Assembly (NCBI RefSeq): GCF_914767665.1
Contig: NC_059504.1
Span: 28,932,001 to 28,996,000, forward strand
DNA length: 64,000 bases
Source: Harmonia axyridis
Taxonomy: Eukaryota; Arthropoda; Insecta; Coleoptera; Coccinellidae
Direction: 5' to 3'
This document shows, in pieces, positions 26,289 to 40,939 of the stretch. The notes beneath the pieces are model-generated. The model worked only from the letters and a program-made list of their open reading frames with translations, made no database searches and had not been told where the DNA came from. The first letter of the stretch is position 1, and the number at the start of each line of letters is the position of its first letter. Made by a program: the position numbers and the translations under genes.

Positions 26289-28085
26289 TGCGGGTTCAGA
26301 GTTGTAGGTGGTCAAAATTCCCCGAAAGTAATTGTCTGATCACCGTTTTTTTCATAGAAAAATTAAAAAAAACAACTGTATTGCCTTTCTGTCCTTTTGC
26401 TGAGCCTATCCTATTTCGTACGCTTTCAGTTACGAACTACAGTAGCTTGATCGGTATCCTGATGTATTAATTAATATTTTTTTTTAGCTATATCATCCAG
26501 AAACAGGTACTTTTGCTACCTTCTCACCTCCGTTGACCCGAACAGGATCTCTTTTTGTACACTGACTGACATTTTTATCAGCTCTTACTATCCCCGTTAC
26601 AAATACTAATATTAATTTGCCGCTTCTACTAAAACTAGCTTGCAGAATCTGTATTTCTCAGTACTCTGAATTCTTCATACTTTCGATTCATAAATAGAAA
26701 AACTGATTATTTTGAATTCTTCAATTGACCATTTCAAGACTAAATTGCATTTAAACAATTCGGCCCCAGAATCATAGGTTATCAAAATTTCCTCGAAAGT
26801 AATTTTCTGATCACCATTTTCATAGAGATATCAAAAACGAACTACGGTGCATTTCTTTCCTCCTGCTGAACCTATACTATTTCGTTTGCTTCCAGTGACA
26901 GTGGCTTGGTAATTATCTTTTTGTATTAATTTTCCTGCTGATCGCCCCAAGAATACCGTGAAGTCATAGATCAACTCAAAACAGGTACCTTTGATGCCGC
27001 CCCATCTCCGTTGACCCAACCTAGATCTCTTCCTGTTCCTCAAGTCACTGACTGACCTTTTCGTCAGCTGTTTCTCTCCCCGTCACAACTACTAAATATC
27101 TTTTTGCCTCTTCTACTAAAACTACCTTACAGAACCTGTATCACTCAGTACTCGACTGAAATCTTCATCCTTCCGCTTCATCAATAGAAAAACTATTTAT
27201 TTTGAACTCTTCCTACTGACCATTACAAGCCTAAATTATAAACAATTAGCCCTCAGAATCATAGATGGTCAAAATTTCCGTTTTTTTTTTGAGGAAATGA
27301 AAGTACTGAGTACGTTGCCTTTCTTTTCCCCTGCAAAACAATCCCTATTTCTTACGCTTCCAGTGACAGAGTAGTTTGGTCATTATCTTTCCTTATTAAT
27401 TTTCCTGCTGAACCTCTAATTTAAATGACATTTTTATCAGCCTTAATCGCCCCAAGTATACCGCCAAGTCATAGATCAACCCGAAAAAGGTACTCTTGAT
27501 GCCTTTTCACCTCCGTTGACCCAACCTGGATCTCTTCCTGTTCCTCGAATCACTGACTGCCATTTTTATCAGCTGTTACTCTCCTCGTTACAACTACTTA
27601 ATACTACTTTGCCTCTTCTACGAAAACTACCTTGCAGAACATGTATCATTCATAACTCGACTAAAATATTCATCCTTTCGCTCCATCAATAGAAAAACCA
27701 TTTATTTCAAATTCTTCCTACTGAGCATTTTATGCCTTAATCATAAATGATTCGGCCTCAGAATCATAGGTGGACAAAATTACCAGTTTTTTCTTTTAGA
27801 TAAATCAAAAAACTAAGTACGTTGCCCTTTTTATTATCCTCCTAAAACGTTTCTGGTTCTTATGCTTCCAGTGACAGCAGTTTGGTCATTATATTTTTGA
27901 ATTATTCTTCCTGCTGAACCTTTTATTTAATTGACGTTTTTATCATTTATGATCAGCATACCGAGAAGTCATGGATCAACCCGAAACAGGTACTCTTGGT
28001 GCCTTCCCACCTCCGTTGAAACAACCTGGATCTCTTCCTGTTCCTTGAGTCACTGACTGACATTTTTATCAGCTGTTACCCTTCC
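26289..28085 (+). repeat. Tandem array of about 3.7 copies of a 480-bp unit abutting the chinmo promoter island
   Basis: Units begin near 26,289, 26,761, 27,249 and 27,753. Each opens with a version of CAGAATCATAGGTGGTCAAAATT. Shared internal blocks include GTTGACCCAACCTGGATCTC, CACTGACTGACATTTTTATC and TCAATAGAAAAAC. Spacing is 472-504 bp. The fourth unit is cut off after CAGCTGTTACC, where the CpG-rich island starts. Divergence between units is moderate, so the array is not very recent. I do not recognise the unit as a known element. Its position next to a promoter makes a regulatory effect possible, but that is inference. Confidence 0.85.
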
Positions 28086-28460
28086 GCTACTAGCCCCAAT
28101 TTGAGTCCAGCGCGTCGACCGAGCGTCCCGCCTCCGTCCAACTTGATTTTCGACGTCCGTCGTGGTGCGCTGGCAACTATGCGTGCATATGCGTATTGCA
28201 CTGGCATTGAACAAAACGCACAGATAGTGAGCGTGTTCGCAGTGTCGAAATCTCGCAAACTAGTCGTCGTTGCGAACGGGTGGAGTGAGAGTGTCGGTGC
28301 TTGTTTCGTTGTCGGATAGAGGCGCGCGGTCAGCAGGCGAGTTGCGTGTAGCGAGAATTGAATCCGCCGCGAAGGACCAGGAACGCGTTGACATGCCCTC
28401 TTTTGGATTGTCGTGATATCTGGATAAACTATATATGTCTCTCGAGGGTTTAGTATTGGA
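28086..28460 (+). promoter_or_regulatory. chinmo: Probable chinmo promoter and non-coding first exon (CpG-rich island)
   Basis: The island stands out sharply from AT-rich surroundings by GC content and CpG density. It ends in TATTGGA followed by GTAAGT at 28,461, a strong 5' splice site. The next supported exon of the + strand gene is the ATG exon at 43,738, which starts at a 3' splice site and therefore needs an upstream exon. I infer that transcription starts in this island and that its 3' end is a 5'-UTR exon. The exact start site cannot be read; a TCAG near 28,328 is only one weak initiator candidate. Additional 5' exons are possible. Confidence 0.55.
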
Positions 28461-31400
28461 GTAAGTTGATTTTTTCCCAGTTTATCGCCTGCTTTAACCC
28501 TTTGTTTGCAGCGCGCTCCGTTTCCTTCCTTTCTATTCGGTCGAGTTTTAGCGGCAAGGTTATGCTTATGACATCGCGCGGTGCAAGCTTGCGTGGAGTA
28601 AGGGGGATAGACTCATGCGCCTGCTGGCCTTGCGCTTTGAGGCTGCTATGAGTGCGTAACATAGGACAGCACGAGGCTTACAGGACCGGCGTGGCTTTTT
28701 GGTAGCGGGAAATGGATAATATTCGCAATTTGGGTTCCTAATATGAATAAAAAATGATAAGAAGGTTGCAACCGTTCAATATGATAACTGATATTGTTTG
28801 AATCAGCCTCTAATTTATCGGGAATTTGAAGTAAATGATATAAATATGAGAAACAATACAAATTTTGGATGAAGGCTCAGTATTTCCCCAATATCAAGGG
28901 GGTTCTTCAATTTTTCGAAAAAAAAAACGCTTAGATTTCACACCATAGTTCATCATTTCCTTCAATCATAAAATTGAATTGTACGCAACTCCTGATTCAA
29001 TTGTTCAATTCCATGTTTTTGAAATCTTCAATTTTATATTTTTGAAATTACAGAGCTCAGAAATTTCCTTATAAGACAGTTGATCGGCAATACATTTTCA
29101 ATTATATTATTTTTCATTGTTTATAGTTCAGATTTTTTTCACTTTGTTTACATGTTTTACTGTTGATTAATGATTAACAATAGTTTCAACCTAGTCGTAA
29201 CCCATTGAACTACAAATTTTTGGCTCATTGGGTGTATCACTATTTTGACATTCCTAAAAGCCACGTGTGTTAATCATATTTGAATTAAATATCTGTTCAT
29301 TTCAAAGGATACCATTTTTTTTTTCAGAATAAATAATTAATTTTTGGATTAATATTGTATATTAAAAAGACTCTCCGTATATTCTAAAATATTTTGGTAT
29401 TATTTTTCTCTGCCATAACTCTATACTGCCTGCCGTGCTCCTCTATGATGGTATTGAATATTTTGAATTGATTTTCGTTGAAAATTCAACTGGCTTTTTT
29501 GTAAATATTTGTGCAACGTGGACAATGTAACTCCTACTTCTCGCTCAATAAAAATCAAGATATAAGTGCCTTTGGACCCGAATTCTTTTCAATTTTGGGT
29601 TAGGAAACACTTCCACAGATTAACTTTGCCGTGGCTCCAAACTGGAATATTTTTAGATTCTTTTATTCAACGCACGTTTCCACTAATTTTCATCAAATTG
29701 GGATGTTGTAAATGATTCAATTTTATGTATGAATACAGTTTCTCAATGCCAACATATACGTAGTGGAGTTAATGCATTCGAATCATTCTGACAAGTATTT
29801 CAAACTATGTTATGAATCCACAACATTTCTATCGAAATTTTCATGACTTTATTGAATATCACATTATCGATTGGTTATTGGTTAAAATACGTATCCATAT
29901 TTTTCTAATACCCGCAAGAACTATTTTGCTTTCACCTAATTCATTTGAAAAAATTTACTTTGAAGTGAATTGGTCATGATAACAATGTAGAGCAGTAGAT
30001 AGGTATTTGGAGTTAAGACTTTTGATGTAACATGACGGTCTTCACCATGTAACTAGACCAACCGATAGAAAAATTCAGTGTGTCATCTCTGTTCATTTAT
30101 ATTTTGAATAAAATTTCGTTTTCATTCTCAGGATCTCAAAATGATCTCCAAATTTTGAAGAAACCACGACTGCTAATCTATTTTCATGTTTGGAGCAACT
30201 TTTTTTATCATATACGAGTTCATGGCAACCAATATTCTCAAGTTTCTGATGAAATAGTTTCCACTGGTGTTTCTTTCCTATTCCTATTGAGAGTTTATTA
30301 TGCAGAGCAAGGAGCTCCTTATCACATTTCGTCCTTGATGTACCAAAACTCTCCCAATTCATAATCGGAATGATTGTAACCTAGTCAATAGACGGTTAAA
30401 GCGTCGTTCAATCAAAGATCACCACTTGAATTATGTAAATTGAACTAGGAACAACGATTACGGAATAAAAATAGATAATTATCTCAGTGCCTAGATAGGC
30501 TAAGGAATACTGACCTCCAAATTTTATTCACAATGAAACTTATCTCGAGTTCTAAAACTACAATTAAGACGAATTACAACTTTAAGTTTTTGTGCATGAT
30601 GGGTTTCTATTGTCAGAACCAGAGAAAAAGTCTATTGTGTGTCGATTATCCACTTCATAATACTGAAGGTAACAAATTCCGTACTCTCATTACAAAAATT
30701 AAAATGGATTGAACTAAGAAGGTTTGCGTTGACCAAACTCTTCCAAAAAACTTTAGTGGAATCCCTCCATCATATTTCGAAATATACATATCAGAGAACT
30801 GAAAAATAATCAAACTAGATACCCTAAATTGCAGAATAATATGAAATTGTTCTGAATAGAGTAATATCTTTTCTACTAAGTAGTTCAGGATAATAAAATT
30901 ATCCTGTTCTCGTACCTATTTCTGCAGATGCTTGAAAAAGTTTGAATTTTAATTTTTTTCATAAAGATACTTGGTGCTCTGTTATAGTTCATTTCAATTG
31001 ACTTAAAAAATTCTGATTTCGACAATAACAAACATATTCACTTATCTAATCTATTTGAAGGTTGATCGTTTGCAGCATCAAAAGAAGAATCAAAATAGCT
31101 CATCTCGATTCTGTAGATATCAGAGAAATTCCGTCATCGTTATTTGAATAGTTTTGAATAATTTTCTGACATATCTAGCGGTTAACATAAATGGTAGGTA
31201 TCGTAAACATCAGCAGCAGTCTTCATAGAACTTCGATTTCAGAAGATCAGGTAGATTCTGGACTGTCTAGGTATAGGATTGTTTAATGGAAAATATTCTA
31301 ATGTTTAATGGAGATTTGATGTTCCAACTCCCACGTCTTTTATTTGACAATGAATATGAAATTCATTGTCGAATCTAAATGGAATGGGAGCATCAATGAG

Positions 31401-33779
31401 TAGATAAGTTATGAAAGAGATGGATCAGAAAAATATTAAAAAAAGAAAAATTTCACAATATGCACAATTCAAATAACTCTATTTTTCCTGATAATTTCAC
31501 GATGAAGTTCATGTTTTGAGCAGGGGCTATTTTTCTAGAATTCGATTGAAATGACCAAAAAAAAAACTGACAAATTGTATAACTTTAATTCCTCAAATTA
31601 ATAATGAAATCCTTTCTAATACTTACCTACTCCATCGTTGATTAGGCAGTTTGAATATGTGTAAGCTTTGAAAAAAGTCAAAAATACCGCTCTGTCATTG
31701 AAGGAAGAATATAACAAACTATGATATATTATTTATAAACAAATTTTCACGATAAGAAATAACATTTCAGTGAGATACGGATTAAATCGAATTCACATCC
31801 TTTTACACCGAAATTTATCAAAATTCACCGTTATCATTTTAGAAATGTAGATAAAATTCACAATTTCCACTACAATCGTTCGAAATTTTGGTTCACTTGA
31901 AGTTGTAGCTTGTCAGGAACTCTTATAATAAAGTTTGTAAGATTAATCGAGGTTAACTAAAAATGCTTAGGACCTGATTTACGGAAATTTGCGATCTAAA
32001 TTCGTAATTATATTAGATATCGAAGTTTCGATGTCAGCAGAGGCAATGATGAAAGCACAAAACATTGTAGTACTCATGAACTTGGCAAGTTTTCGCCTAC
32101 ATAAGTTGTACAATGTAGCTCAGCGAAAAACGAAGGTAATAAATCCTCAGAAGATTTAATTAACCCGAGAATATATTTGCTAGTGGAGACATCGCTTTGG
32201 AAGCACTCTCGCTTTTGTCTGGCCTCCAACTACAATTGGCACAGAATCTGTCTGAGGTTTGTAATGAATTTGGTTAATCACCGTCACTGTTCGATGCATA
32301 ATTAACAGTAAGAGTTCATGAGGACGTTCACAAATGAGCATTTTGTAGTGAATATACCCAACGACAAAAAAAATAACCCCAGGAAAAGTTAAAATTTTTT
32401 AGACTCAAATTAATTTCAAGTTCTGGGGCATCAATTTTAATATCATATAAAATTCTATCTATTCTGGAATAAAAAAACTAAATCAAAAAGACTTTTCTTC
32501 AAACGACATATAACATCTAGGAGCATGAAATTCATCAGAATAATTCATTATCCTATTGAATTTTTCATCTTTGAAAATATGTGATCAAATTCCAACTTTG
32601 TCGATTTTGATTAATTTTTTCACGATATTATTCTTCAATTTTACATAGCTTTATACGCATGAAAAGGTTAATTGCGTACGATTAACTTGAAATTTTGCTC
32701 TTGTCTCAAGACATCCAAATGAAAATTTTCATTGTAATCAAATCTGTAGTTTCATAAGAGAAAAACAACATTTTGAACGCCAATTATTGTTTCTAATGTT
32801 ACTCTTGATTCACAACACATTTCTAATTTACATTTCAAAATGCAAGGCTATGAGATTCCTGGAGATATAAAGAAAATGGCATTAGAGCAATTTGAAAAAC
32901 GAACTTAAAATTTTCTCCACGCTATTTGTACCACTTTTTACATCTTTTAGTAAGATTGCTCCCCAAACGAATCATGTCTTGTTTTTTCTCAGTATTTTTT
33001 GTTCCATCATGCGCTCTTCTCACAGTCCATATACAACGACTTCTCTCATTCTCTCACTTTATTTCACTATATGAACACTTAAACACTTATGATTGAACAC
33101 TTAGTACAGGATTTTCATAAATTGGAGGTACAAACGAAAATTACAGATTCCTCGGATCATTTAAAGGAAAAAATTCCGCAAACACATTGTTTTCAAAATA
33201 TAGGGTATTGAAGTTTGTTTTTTTTTTCATAACACCTTCCCTTCACAAGACATTCAAAATTTCGTGAGCTGTGATGAATTATAAGTTTTGGTACTTATTT
33301 ACACAATTTGTAGCGAAGATAATTACAGATTCGATAAACTGGTGTAATCATCACAAAAATCACTCTATCTCGAAAACAAAGTGTTTGCGGGCTCATGTTC
33401 ATAGGACTATTTTTTTTAATTACCACCAGGTATTATCTAGGTGTCTTTGTTTGCATTGGGTTTAGCTTCATAATGAAATTATATTAAGATTATATCGCAC
33501 AAAATAATATTAGGGAAATAGTTAAAAATAATTGTGAGAAAATCAGAGAGTGATTCGTTCTGTGAGCAAAAGTTCAATTTGGTATAAAAATTGATAATTT
33601 CTTCAATGAAAACCCATATGATATTGAATGTTGAAATTGTCAGTTGTCACGTCTTATATGAACTGATTACTTTTCACCACAAAACATAGGCCTGGTGATT
33701 TTGTTCTCAAATACTATACGTATTCGAGACTAGGCGATGAGCAAATAACAACTTCTGCAGGGTATATTCTTGAATCGAT

Positions 33780-34330
33780 TCGTTTATAATTGGGGGTTAA
33801 CATCTCGCCTGAATCTTTCGTCATCCTTGCTCGCCTCCTTGTCTGATTTTCCGTTCAGTGTGTAAGTCCAAAGTTCGTCCAACTCCTGACCTCGATCTGC
33901 ACAAAGCACAGTGCCCCAAGCACCCCAAAACCCCCGATGAAGAATCCCCGGAGCATCAATAAAATTCCCCGATTTATAGTTTTATTTTCGTGGTCTTTCG
34001 GAGACGAAAACTACCCAGAACGAGAGCGAAAGGCTCGGCATAGTCCTGCTGTGCAGTAAAACGAGCGTTAACCTTCTGGCTTGCTGCCAACGTGGCGGAA
34101 TAATCGCGACTAGGATAATATAAACATAAATATGAGCTCCTTGAAATAGTTTTCCGCGTTTTTTTGCAATAGAACGGAACGGCCGTTGAAAGCGAAAGTT
34201 CAATCTGCAAATAGATAGCTGCGTCACGAGAACGGTTCCGTTGCCCTTTTGGATCGATACCTTGGCTAGAAAAAAAATTGGATTATCGTGCTGTTGTTCT
34301 AGGCGGTCGATATGCCGGTGAATCAGATTG
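33780..34330. promoter_or_regulatory. GC/CpG-richer patch in intron 1, candidate regulatory region
   Basis: Base composition differs from the AT-rich flanks, with many CpG dinucleotides (for example CGGAACGGCCGTTGAAAGCG near 34,175). The overlapping open frames here carry no domain. A regulatory role is inference from composition and position only; an old mobile element is the alternative. Confidence 0.3.
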
Positions 34331-37300
34331 ATTGCTATCTGTGGCACTGCTAGGATATAGTTGAGTAGGTTCAGAAAGGTTACTGCCCTTCGGTTATGAT
34401 TCGTCGTTTTATGAGGAGCGTACAGAAAATCATGGTACTTCATTCTGTACTTTGTAATGTCATCATGTGAATTTAAGGAATAAGTGATATTTGGTCTATC
34501 TTTCCAATGATAAAACTGTAGATTCAATAAATTTCATTCAGAAATAGCTATGAATTATCTGTTGAATATGCCGAATTCAAAAATCGAACTCTTTCAGTTT
34601 CATCAGAATGCGTCCTGCATTATTTTTCTTCATCCTTTTTCTTAAGGAAAACTAGACATTGGCAGAGTTTTTCTGTTCAATAATACTGCAGGAATGGTGC
34701 CATTTTTTATGATGAATTTGTATTCCCTATTGACACATAATTTCAGCTCATTTATTATTAAACTAATATATTTTGTTCATAAATATCTTGGAATTTATTA
34801 TCTTGAAAGCCTGCTTAAAGAAATTATTGAAATTTGTTGTAAGTAAATTGATACAACTGTACCCTATACAACTATCTGTTCATCTGAAGTGTGTTTTTGG
34901 AGTATACAATAAAGTTTAAAATATCGAACAGTAAAATCTATCTAAAATTCCACATTAACAATGGAATATTGGAGGTTGAAATGCTGGAAATTGAAATGTT
35001 AAGATTTTGAAATAATATAAAGCACGGCAACATATTCTTGATGTAAAATACAATAAATTTCATCGAGTCTACATGCCCATTACTGAAAATCCTTGAAAAA
35101 AATTCTGATAGATCTAAGTGGAACTCTATTTTGAAAACGATACCAAAAATTTAGATGGAAAATATATATTTTATATATCATTATCGTAATATACATTAAA
35201 TTCTGAACAAAATGTTCAGACTTTTATAACTATTAGTATAGGAAATATATTTTCAATTTCAATTATTATTAAAAATATTGTTATTCGTACATCTCGCCAA
35301 CTGTGTAACTGCCTATTTTACAGTGGAACGTAAAACTGTGCAATTTACTTTACCGTAAACAGAAAGCACGATCAACAACCAATATGGTAGCATCTGTGAA
35401 ATAAATCGCATGGCGAATAACCGTTATCTGAAAGCCTTATAATAATAACGCTTTAAGATGGCCTTTAATTGAACATTTCAGAAATAAAATTTATAAGACT
35501 TAAACAATTAACAATATTCACAAAAATTTAAAATTGTACGAGTTTCTTTCGCAAATCTGAAACCTGCCATCTGAAAACGTTATAATACATTAAGTCAATT
35601 TTTGTACTTTCATTTATCATTTTCCGATATTTCTAATAGGATTTTCGGGATTCAAGAATCGATCTTTCGAACTTGCATGGGCAATAGTAACATATTTCAG
35701 GAGAATAGTTTCTTTGGAATAAGTTTACTTATTACCAAAATTCTAGTAACCGGCAATGCACATTTTGATGAATCCAAGTCAGCAAGATTCATGAGACAAT
35801 ATTTGTTGATATCTAAAATATTATTTGACTCATCGTCATCCAACTGCTCGAATCTATATTCATATTTCATGCAACCAATAATAAAATTATATATTACGAA
35901 AATCTGATTTGAGGAAAAATTTTCATTCATATCCACGACATAATACCATTTATTGGATTTTCAGCCAAGTGTTTACATCCAGTAGGTTTCAAGTAATCAA
36001 TATTCGTTGCTGTAAAATTCATTGAAGAAGACAAAGTCCATGTTATCAATTTTTGATGTGATTGGTTCATAGATATTTTCAAGGTAATGAACGGTTTAGT
36101 TCATCCAATTTTATTTTGAAGGAGAGATATTCTATTCTGTTCCTTATCCAGCCGTAATAAAGTGAGAAATTATAAAAAAAGATAAAAGCAATTTCCTATA
36201 TCTATCTGTAGTAGAAAAGTAGTCTATGCTATAAGAATTATCCCTTTGAAAAGCTACCGACAAAGTACGGTTAGCAATTATTCACAACATAATGGATTTT
36301 TCTCCTCTTAAGCTACTGTGTGGTCTAGAGGCTTTGACGTAAATTACACACTTTCAGTAATATTATTATGGCTACTGCGATGAATTGTAAATGGTCGATA
36401 ATCATCAGTTATTATTCAAATTGAGCTAATCACCTGGTTGATGCAATTACTCGTACTAATTTCATATCTTAGGAGGAATGGAAACCAGATTGGAATTTTC
36501 GGAAAAACAATATATCTTTTTGATATTGAATTTGTGAAAATCAAGAAATCAAACTAATATAAATTATAAGGAAGAAAATTTAAATCGAATTCTACCATTT
36601 TTATTGCAACAAATGAATAAAAATCTATATAAATCTATATGAAAATAATTCAAGTTTTTAATTGGTTCAAAATTTTGAGACGAATTATCTTTATATAGTT
36701 AGAAAATTTTTTCAAGTGCATTTTGCATCAAATTTGATTCAATAAACTACAATAGTCCTTGAAACGGAATGTTTTGAATGAGTAAAATATTTTGTCGCGA
36801 ACGGAAAAATAATATACTTGTGGAAAATTTGCTTGACTAAGCATATAGATACTACATAATCTAATATCTACGAATTTTATATTCTGCATTCATATCGTAT
36901 AGACACTGGTTTCTAATTAAATTCAAACAATTTCTGAGGTTTCCAAACAACAATTCGAAAACAATAGGCTTGCAAAGACAAAAACTGAATATAGGTATGC
37001 ATTCAAATGACCAGCCTTGTATTCCATTAGGTAAACTTCAACATCAAAATGTTCATTCATTAAGTATGTATTGTATTTCTTGAAATGTAAACATCGCTAC
37101 AGATTCCACACCAAGTTTTTATATTTCAACATTGATGGCACTAATATTCAAAATTCAATCAAATTCTTTGGACAGTTTTTATGATTCTATGAAAATTTTT
37201 AAGTTCCATGCAGGAAATACCCTAGGAATATACGAGATTTGCTGAATTTCAGGAACCTTTATTGTGTTTTCTCTATTTTTTTTATACTCATTCAAATGAT

Positions 37301-37696
37301 TCGTTTTAGATGGAATAAGTAGAAGAAATACAAATAAATACCCAATCTGAATTTTGGAGCAAATTCAATGCAAGTATAAGATGAACATTGGCGTACAATA
37401 CGTATATCATCAATTGAAAACTTATATGCTGAATGTTTTCCTATCGAAAAATTTCAAAAGATTGGTCGTGGGAAATGAAATGTCGTTCTTCAACAAAGGT
37501 CCTTGAAATGAATAAAAATATTCCTCATTATTCAGCAGGAAGATCTTTTCAGGACAGGTCTTCACAAAGGCGAAAAATACTCTTTTCAGGGCAGGAAATC
37601 CTGGGTGCTTTTAAAATACCCTATAATAATTTCAACCCTCAGATTATCCCCATTTCTCTTCAGTCAAAAACATACGTGCACCCCAAAGTTTCAGTA

Positions 37697-37848
37697 TAAT
37701 AATCAACCCCTTTAGAAACTGGTTCCTTCAACGCAACGGGACGTTCCTGCTGCCCTGCATCGCTCTTCGGTTCCTGCAACCCGGCAGGAGCACACGCAAC
37801 GCAAAGGTGCATTGTGTTGCGAGGGAAATCAATAACACTAACAAAGGA
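37697..37848 (+). promoter_or_regulatory. Paired GC-rich island A in intron 1
   Basis: Shares an ordered set of blocks with 40,940-41,080: TCAACCCCT, CTGGT, TTCCTGCAAC, CACGCAAC, AGGTGCA, AAATCAATAA and AACAAAGGA. The last two resemble homeodomain and Sox/HMG-box sites respectively. The pair may be a duplicated enhancer module or two copies of an unknown mobile element. Confidence 0.4.
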
Positions 37849-38354
37849 AAATGATTGGAAAATGCAGCCTGAGGAAATGGGACGGAATGTTGCGTTTCAA
37901 CCGGTGGCCCATTTTCATGGTAATGAAGATGGGAAAGGGTTCCGTAGGTGTCTTACATTCTCCGAAAAACGCTCTTGTTTCGTTGTAGTTTTTAATGAAA
38001 AAATCAATGTTTTTTATTTTTTAAGAATAAATAAGAGGAATATTTGTATCTCAGTGTTCGATGTATGATGTATTCGACTCAGTGTCGGTGTTGCAGTTTA
38101 GTTTAAGTTGACATTTCTGAGAAGGTATGTTTTCTGATTCTGTGAGTCGAATACTGTTATGAATTAGATTTCAGTTTATTACTTCTTAACTCGCGTTATC
38201 TCAGTTGATTGGTTTTTGCAAAGCATTTTCCTTCTGTTAATGTAGGATATTTTTGTGTCATCATTATTAGAAAAAGTTTAATCCTCATTTGAATCTACCC
38301 TATTTGCAACAAAACTTTTAATGTTCTCACACATCAGATTTTCATAATATTATA

Positions 38355-39015
38355 CAGGGATTATTCAAAATTCAGTATCAAGGTTTTAGGGGAGTATTTT
38401 TCAGGTCAAAATAAGACTCTTTGTATGAACATGTGTCCTCGAACACTTTGTTGCCGAACTACAGATCGTTAAAAATTCAAGACTTTTGTTTTTTTTTCAT
38501 AGTTATATCAGTTTTTGAGGTATTAAGATCGAAGGTGAAATGAAGGTTTCTTATTTTTTTAAGAAAACTTAATTCAGATCACAAACCTAAAATTTTTGTT
38601 TTCATTGTGATTATAGGTTCCTACCTTTGTTATAAATTTCAACTAAATGTGGCGAATTACGATCGTAGAAGCGTAAAAATTACGCGAGACAAAAAATTTA
38701 TCAATAAAATATAGAATTCAAATTATATGTAAGAAACCATCAGCGGTGTACTACAAAAAAGTTTATGGGGTGAAAAAGGGTTTGACACTCAAGAAATATC
38801 TCCCTATAGCTTGTTACTATCACTTGATGGCATACTAAATTTGATCTTAATATATCCAAAAATGAAACAGCTATGAAAGAAAAACTGAAAAAATCTTGAA
38901 ACTTTAACGCTCAAGGTAAGGAAGTGTTTGCGGACACATAATAATAGAAAAAAGTTTTATTTTGGCCTGAAAAGTACGCCCATGAAATCTTGATACTGAA
39001 TTTTGAATCATCCAG
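38355..39015. mobile_element. MITE-like element with long inverted repeats
   Basis: A 661-bp segment flanked by TA at 38,353-38,354 and 39,016-39,017. The left arm begins CAGGGATTATTCAAAATTCA and the right arm, reverse complemented, CTGGATGATTCAAAATTCA. The arms stay alignable for about 150 bp through TTTTCAGGYCAAAATAA and a GTGTCC block. There is no coding capacity. This structure fits a non-autonomous Tc1/mariner-type element; the source transposase is not in this window. Confidence 0.8.
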
Positions 39016-40939
39016 TACCATAATGTTCTTGGTTTATTTGGTAAAATAATCATTTTTCTATGAAATATTTTTCAGCAAATAAAGGAATAAATGGTCTTGA
39101 ATTTAATTATAGAATAGCAAATTTGTCTGTTTGAAAAATTTTTATAATGATTATTTCGATGCGATTTTTGAACAGAAGGTTATTTTTACTCTCCTTATTG
39201 CGAATATATTCTTTTGATAATACAAAAAAAAAATGATTCGATATCACTTTGCCTTCATCCGTTTTGGTCCTACCTACTATAGGTTTCGGTTTTTTCCTCA
39301 AAAATTCATTAATTTGATTATTGAACTAGAAATATTAGTATTGATTGTATGCCAACTAACCCTTTATCATATCTGCATACAAAATAAATACCTACTATAT
39401 GAATTCTTTTGCAATGTGCATCTTATAATATTGTGAAAGTTGTACATTGACCTCTGGTGTGAAATCCTAATTCCTTTATTGAAAAAATGAATATCATTCC
39501 ATTATTCCCACTGGAAGGCGTCAAAAAGATACATATACTATACCTATTATTTTACTCTTCATGAATTCATTGACTCTTTCCAACTACACGTGGAAATGTG
39601 TGAATACATTAGAAGTTAACTGATGCATTCAATGGATTAGGAAGGAAGAATGCAGAGAAAGGTTGAATTTGAAAGGAGTGAACCGCATCTTTATGACGAT
39701 CGTAGTCTTTTTTCTCACTCATAAAATCCAACGGAATTCGGAATAAAAATTAACTGAATTTGATTACTAATTTGTTTTCAGTGTTAAGCGATCCATAGAT
39801 TTTACAACGAATATTATCTCAACAAATCTCATAGATTATCTTATCCTTCACGACAATCCAATTCTACAGTAGGTACCCAAAAGTAAAACGATCAGATGTT
39901 ATTAAATGCTTAGAATTTCTTCACCTGAATCCTGAATAAATTTTTTTTTAAATCAATTTGGATTTTCAAATCTTTCAACAAAAAATAATTAACAAAAGTA
40001 CGTTTCACAACGTAATGTCAAGTTATATTAGTAAAATCGTTTCAGTACTAAATTGATTTTCTACACAATAATCTTCCTTGAATAGTGAAAGAAAGTGGTC
40101 ACACATTGAAGCAATTTTTATTTTCATTTCGTATATCTCATTGTAAGAAAATAATGCATTAGATTTTTCTTCGATAAATCTTCACAAAATTGAAAATATT
40201 ATTTTCGGTCCGAGAAAACCATGTTCTTCATTGAATATTAGTCCGTATTTCTACGCGAGTTATGATGTTTTTTGATATGACCTAACAATGAAATACATCG
40301 GGAGGTTTCGACCAAATTTATAACAATTTTTTCGAGAATTCTTCTTGAGGGAAAAAATCTAAGAACTTTTTTCAGTTGGTTAACCAGAAATATTCCAGTG
40401 TCGAAGAGTGTACAGAAGAGAATGTTTAATTAACAATAATAATATATTAATAAGTTTATTCGCTGAATTTGAAAAAACAAAGCCAAGATACATATTAGGA
40501 ACCATAGAAATAATAGTTGGAACAAAAACATAAAACCAGCAAATAAACATGAATCACCCATAGAAATTAATTTGATTAAATCAAATACTGCAATATAGTT
40601 TCTGTGCAAGTTGTTGATCATGAAGTTGTATTGAGGAATACTCACAAAGCTCTCGATATGAACTTTGACTGAAGTACATCTAGAAGTTTCAAAAAATGTA
40701 TAGCAATTTGTGAATGTTTCGAAAATCATTCATGAAAAAATCCAAGCACTTATTTTTCATTAAGTAAAAGAGAAAAATATTCCTAAATCGATTACTGCAA
40801 TAGTTTCAGATAACTGAAGTACCTGGTTTCAATACTAACTCCTGAAACATATTCTAAAATTTTAATCTGCTACGATCTTCAATATTCTGTATAAAATCAA
40901 GGGGTATCATACGAAAGGGTTCCCCGTGATTGATACATC

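Noticed and set aside
28101..28319. Short open frame inside the CpG island as a coding first exon
   Set aside because: Open frames are expected in GC-rich DNA. The ATG of exon 2 already matches the conserved BTB-protein start.
33982..34527. 181-codon minus-strand open frame
   Set aside because: It crosses a GC-richer patch, where stops are rarer, shows no domain, and overlaps another domain-less frame on the same strand.
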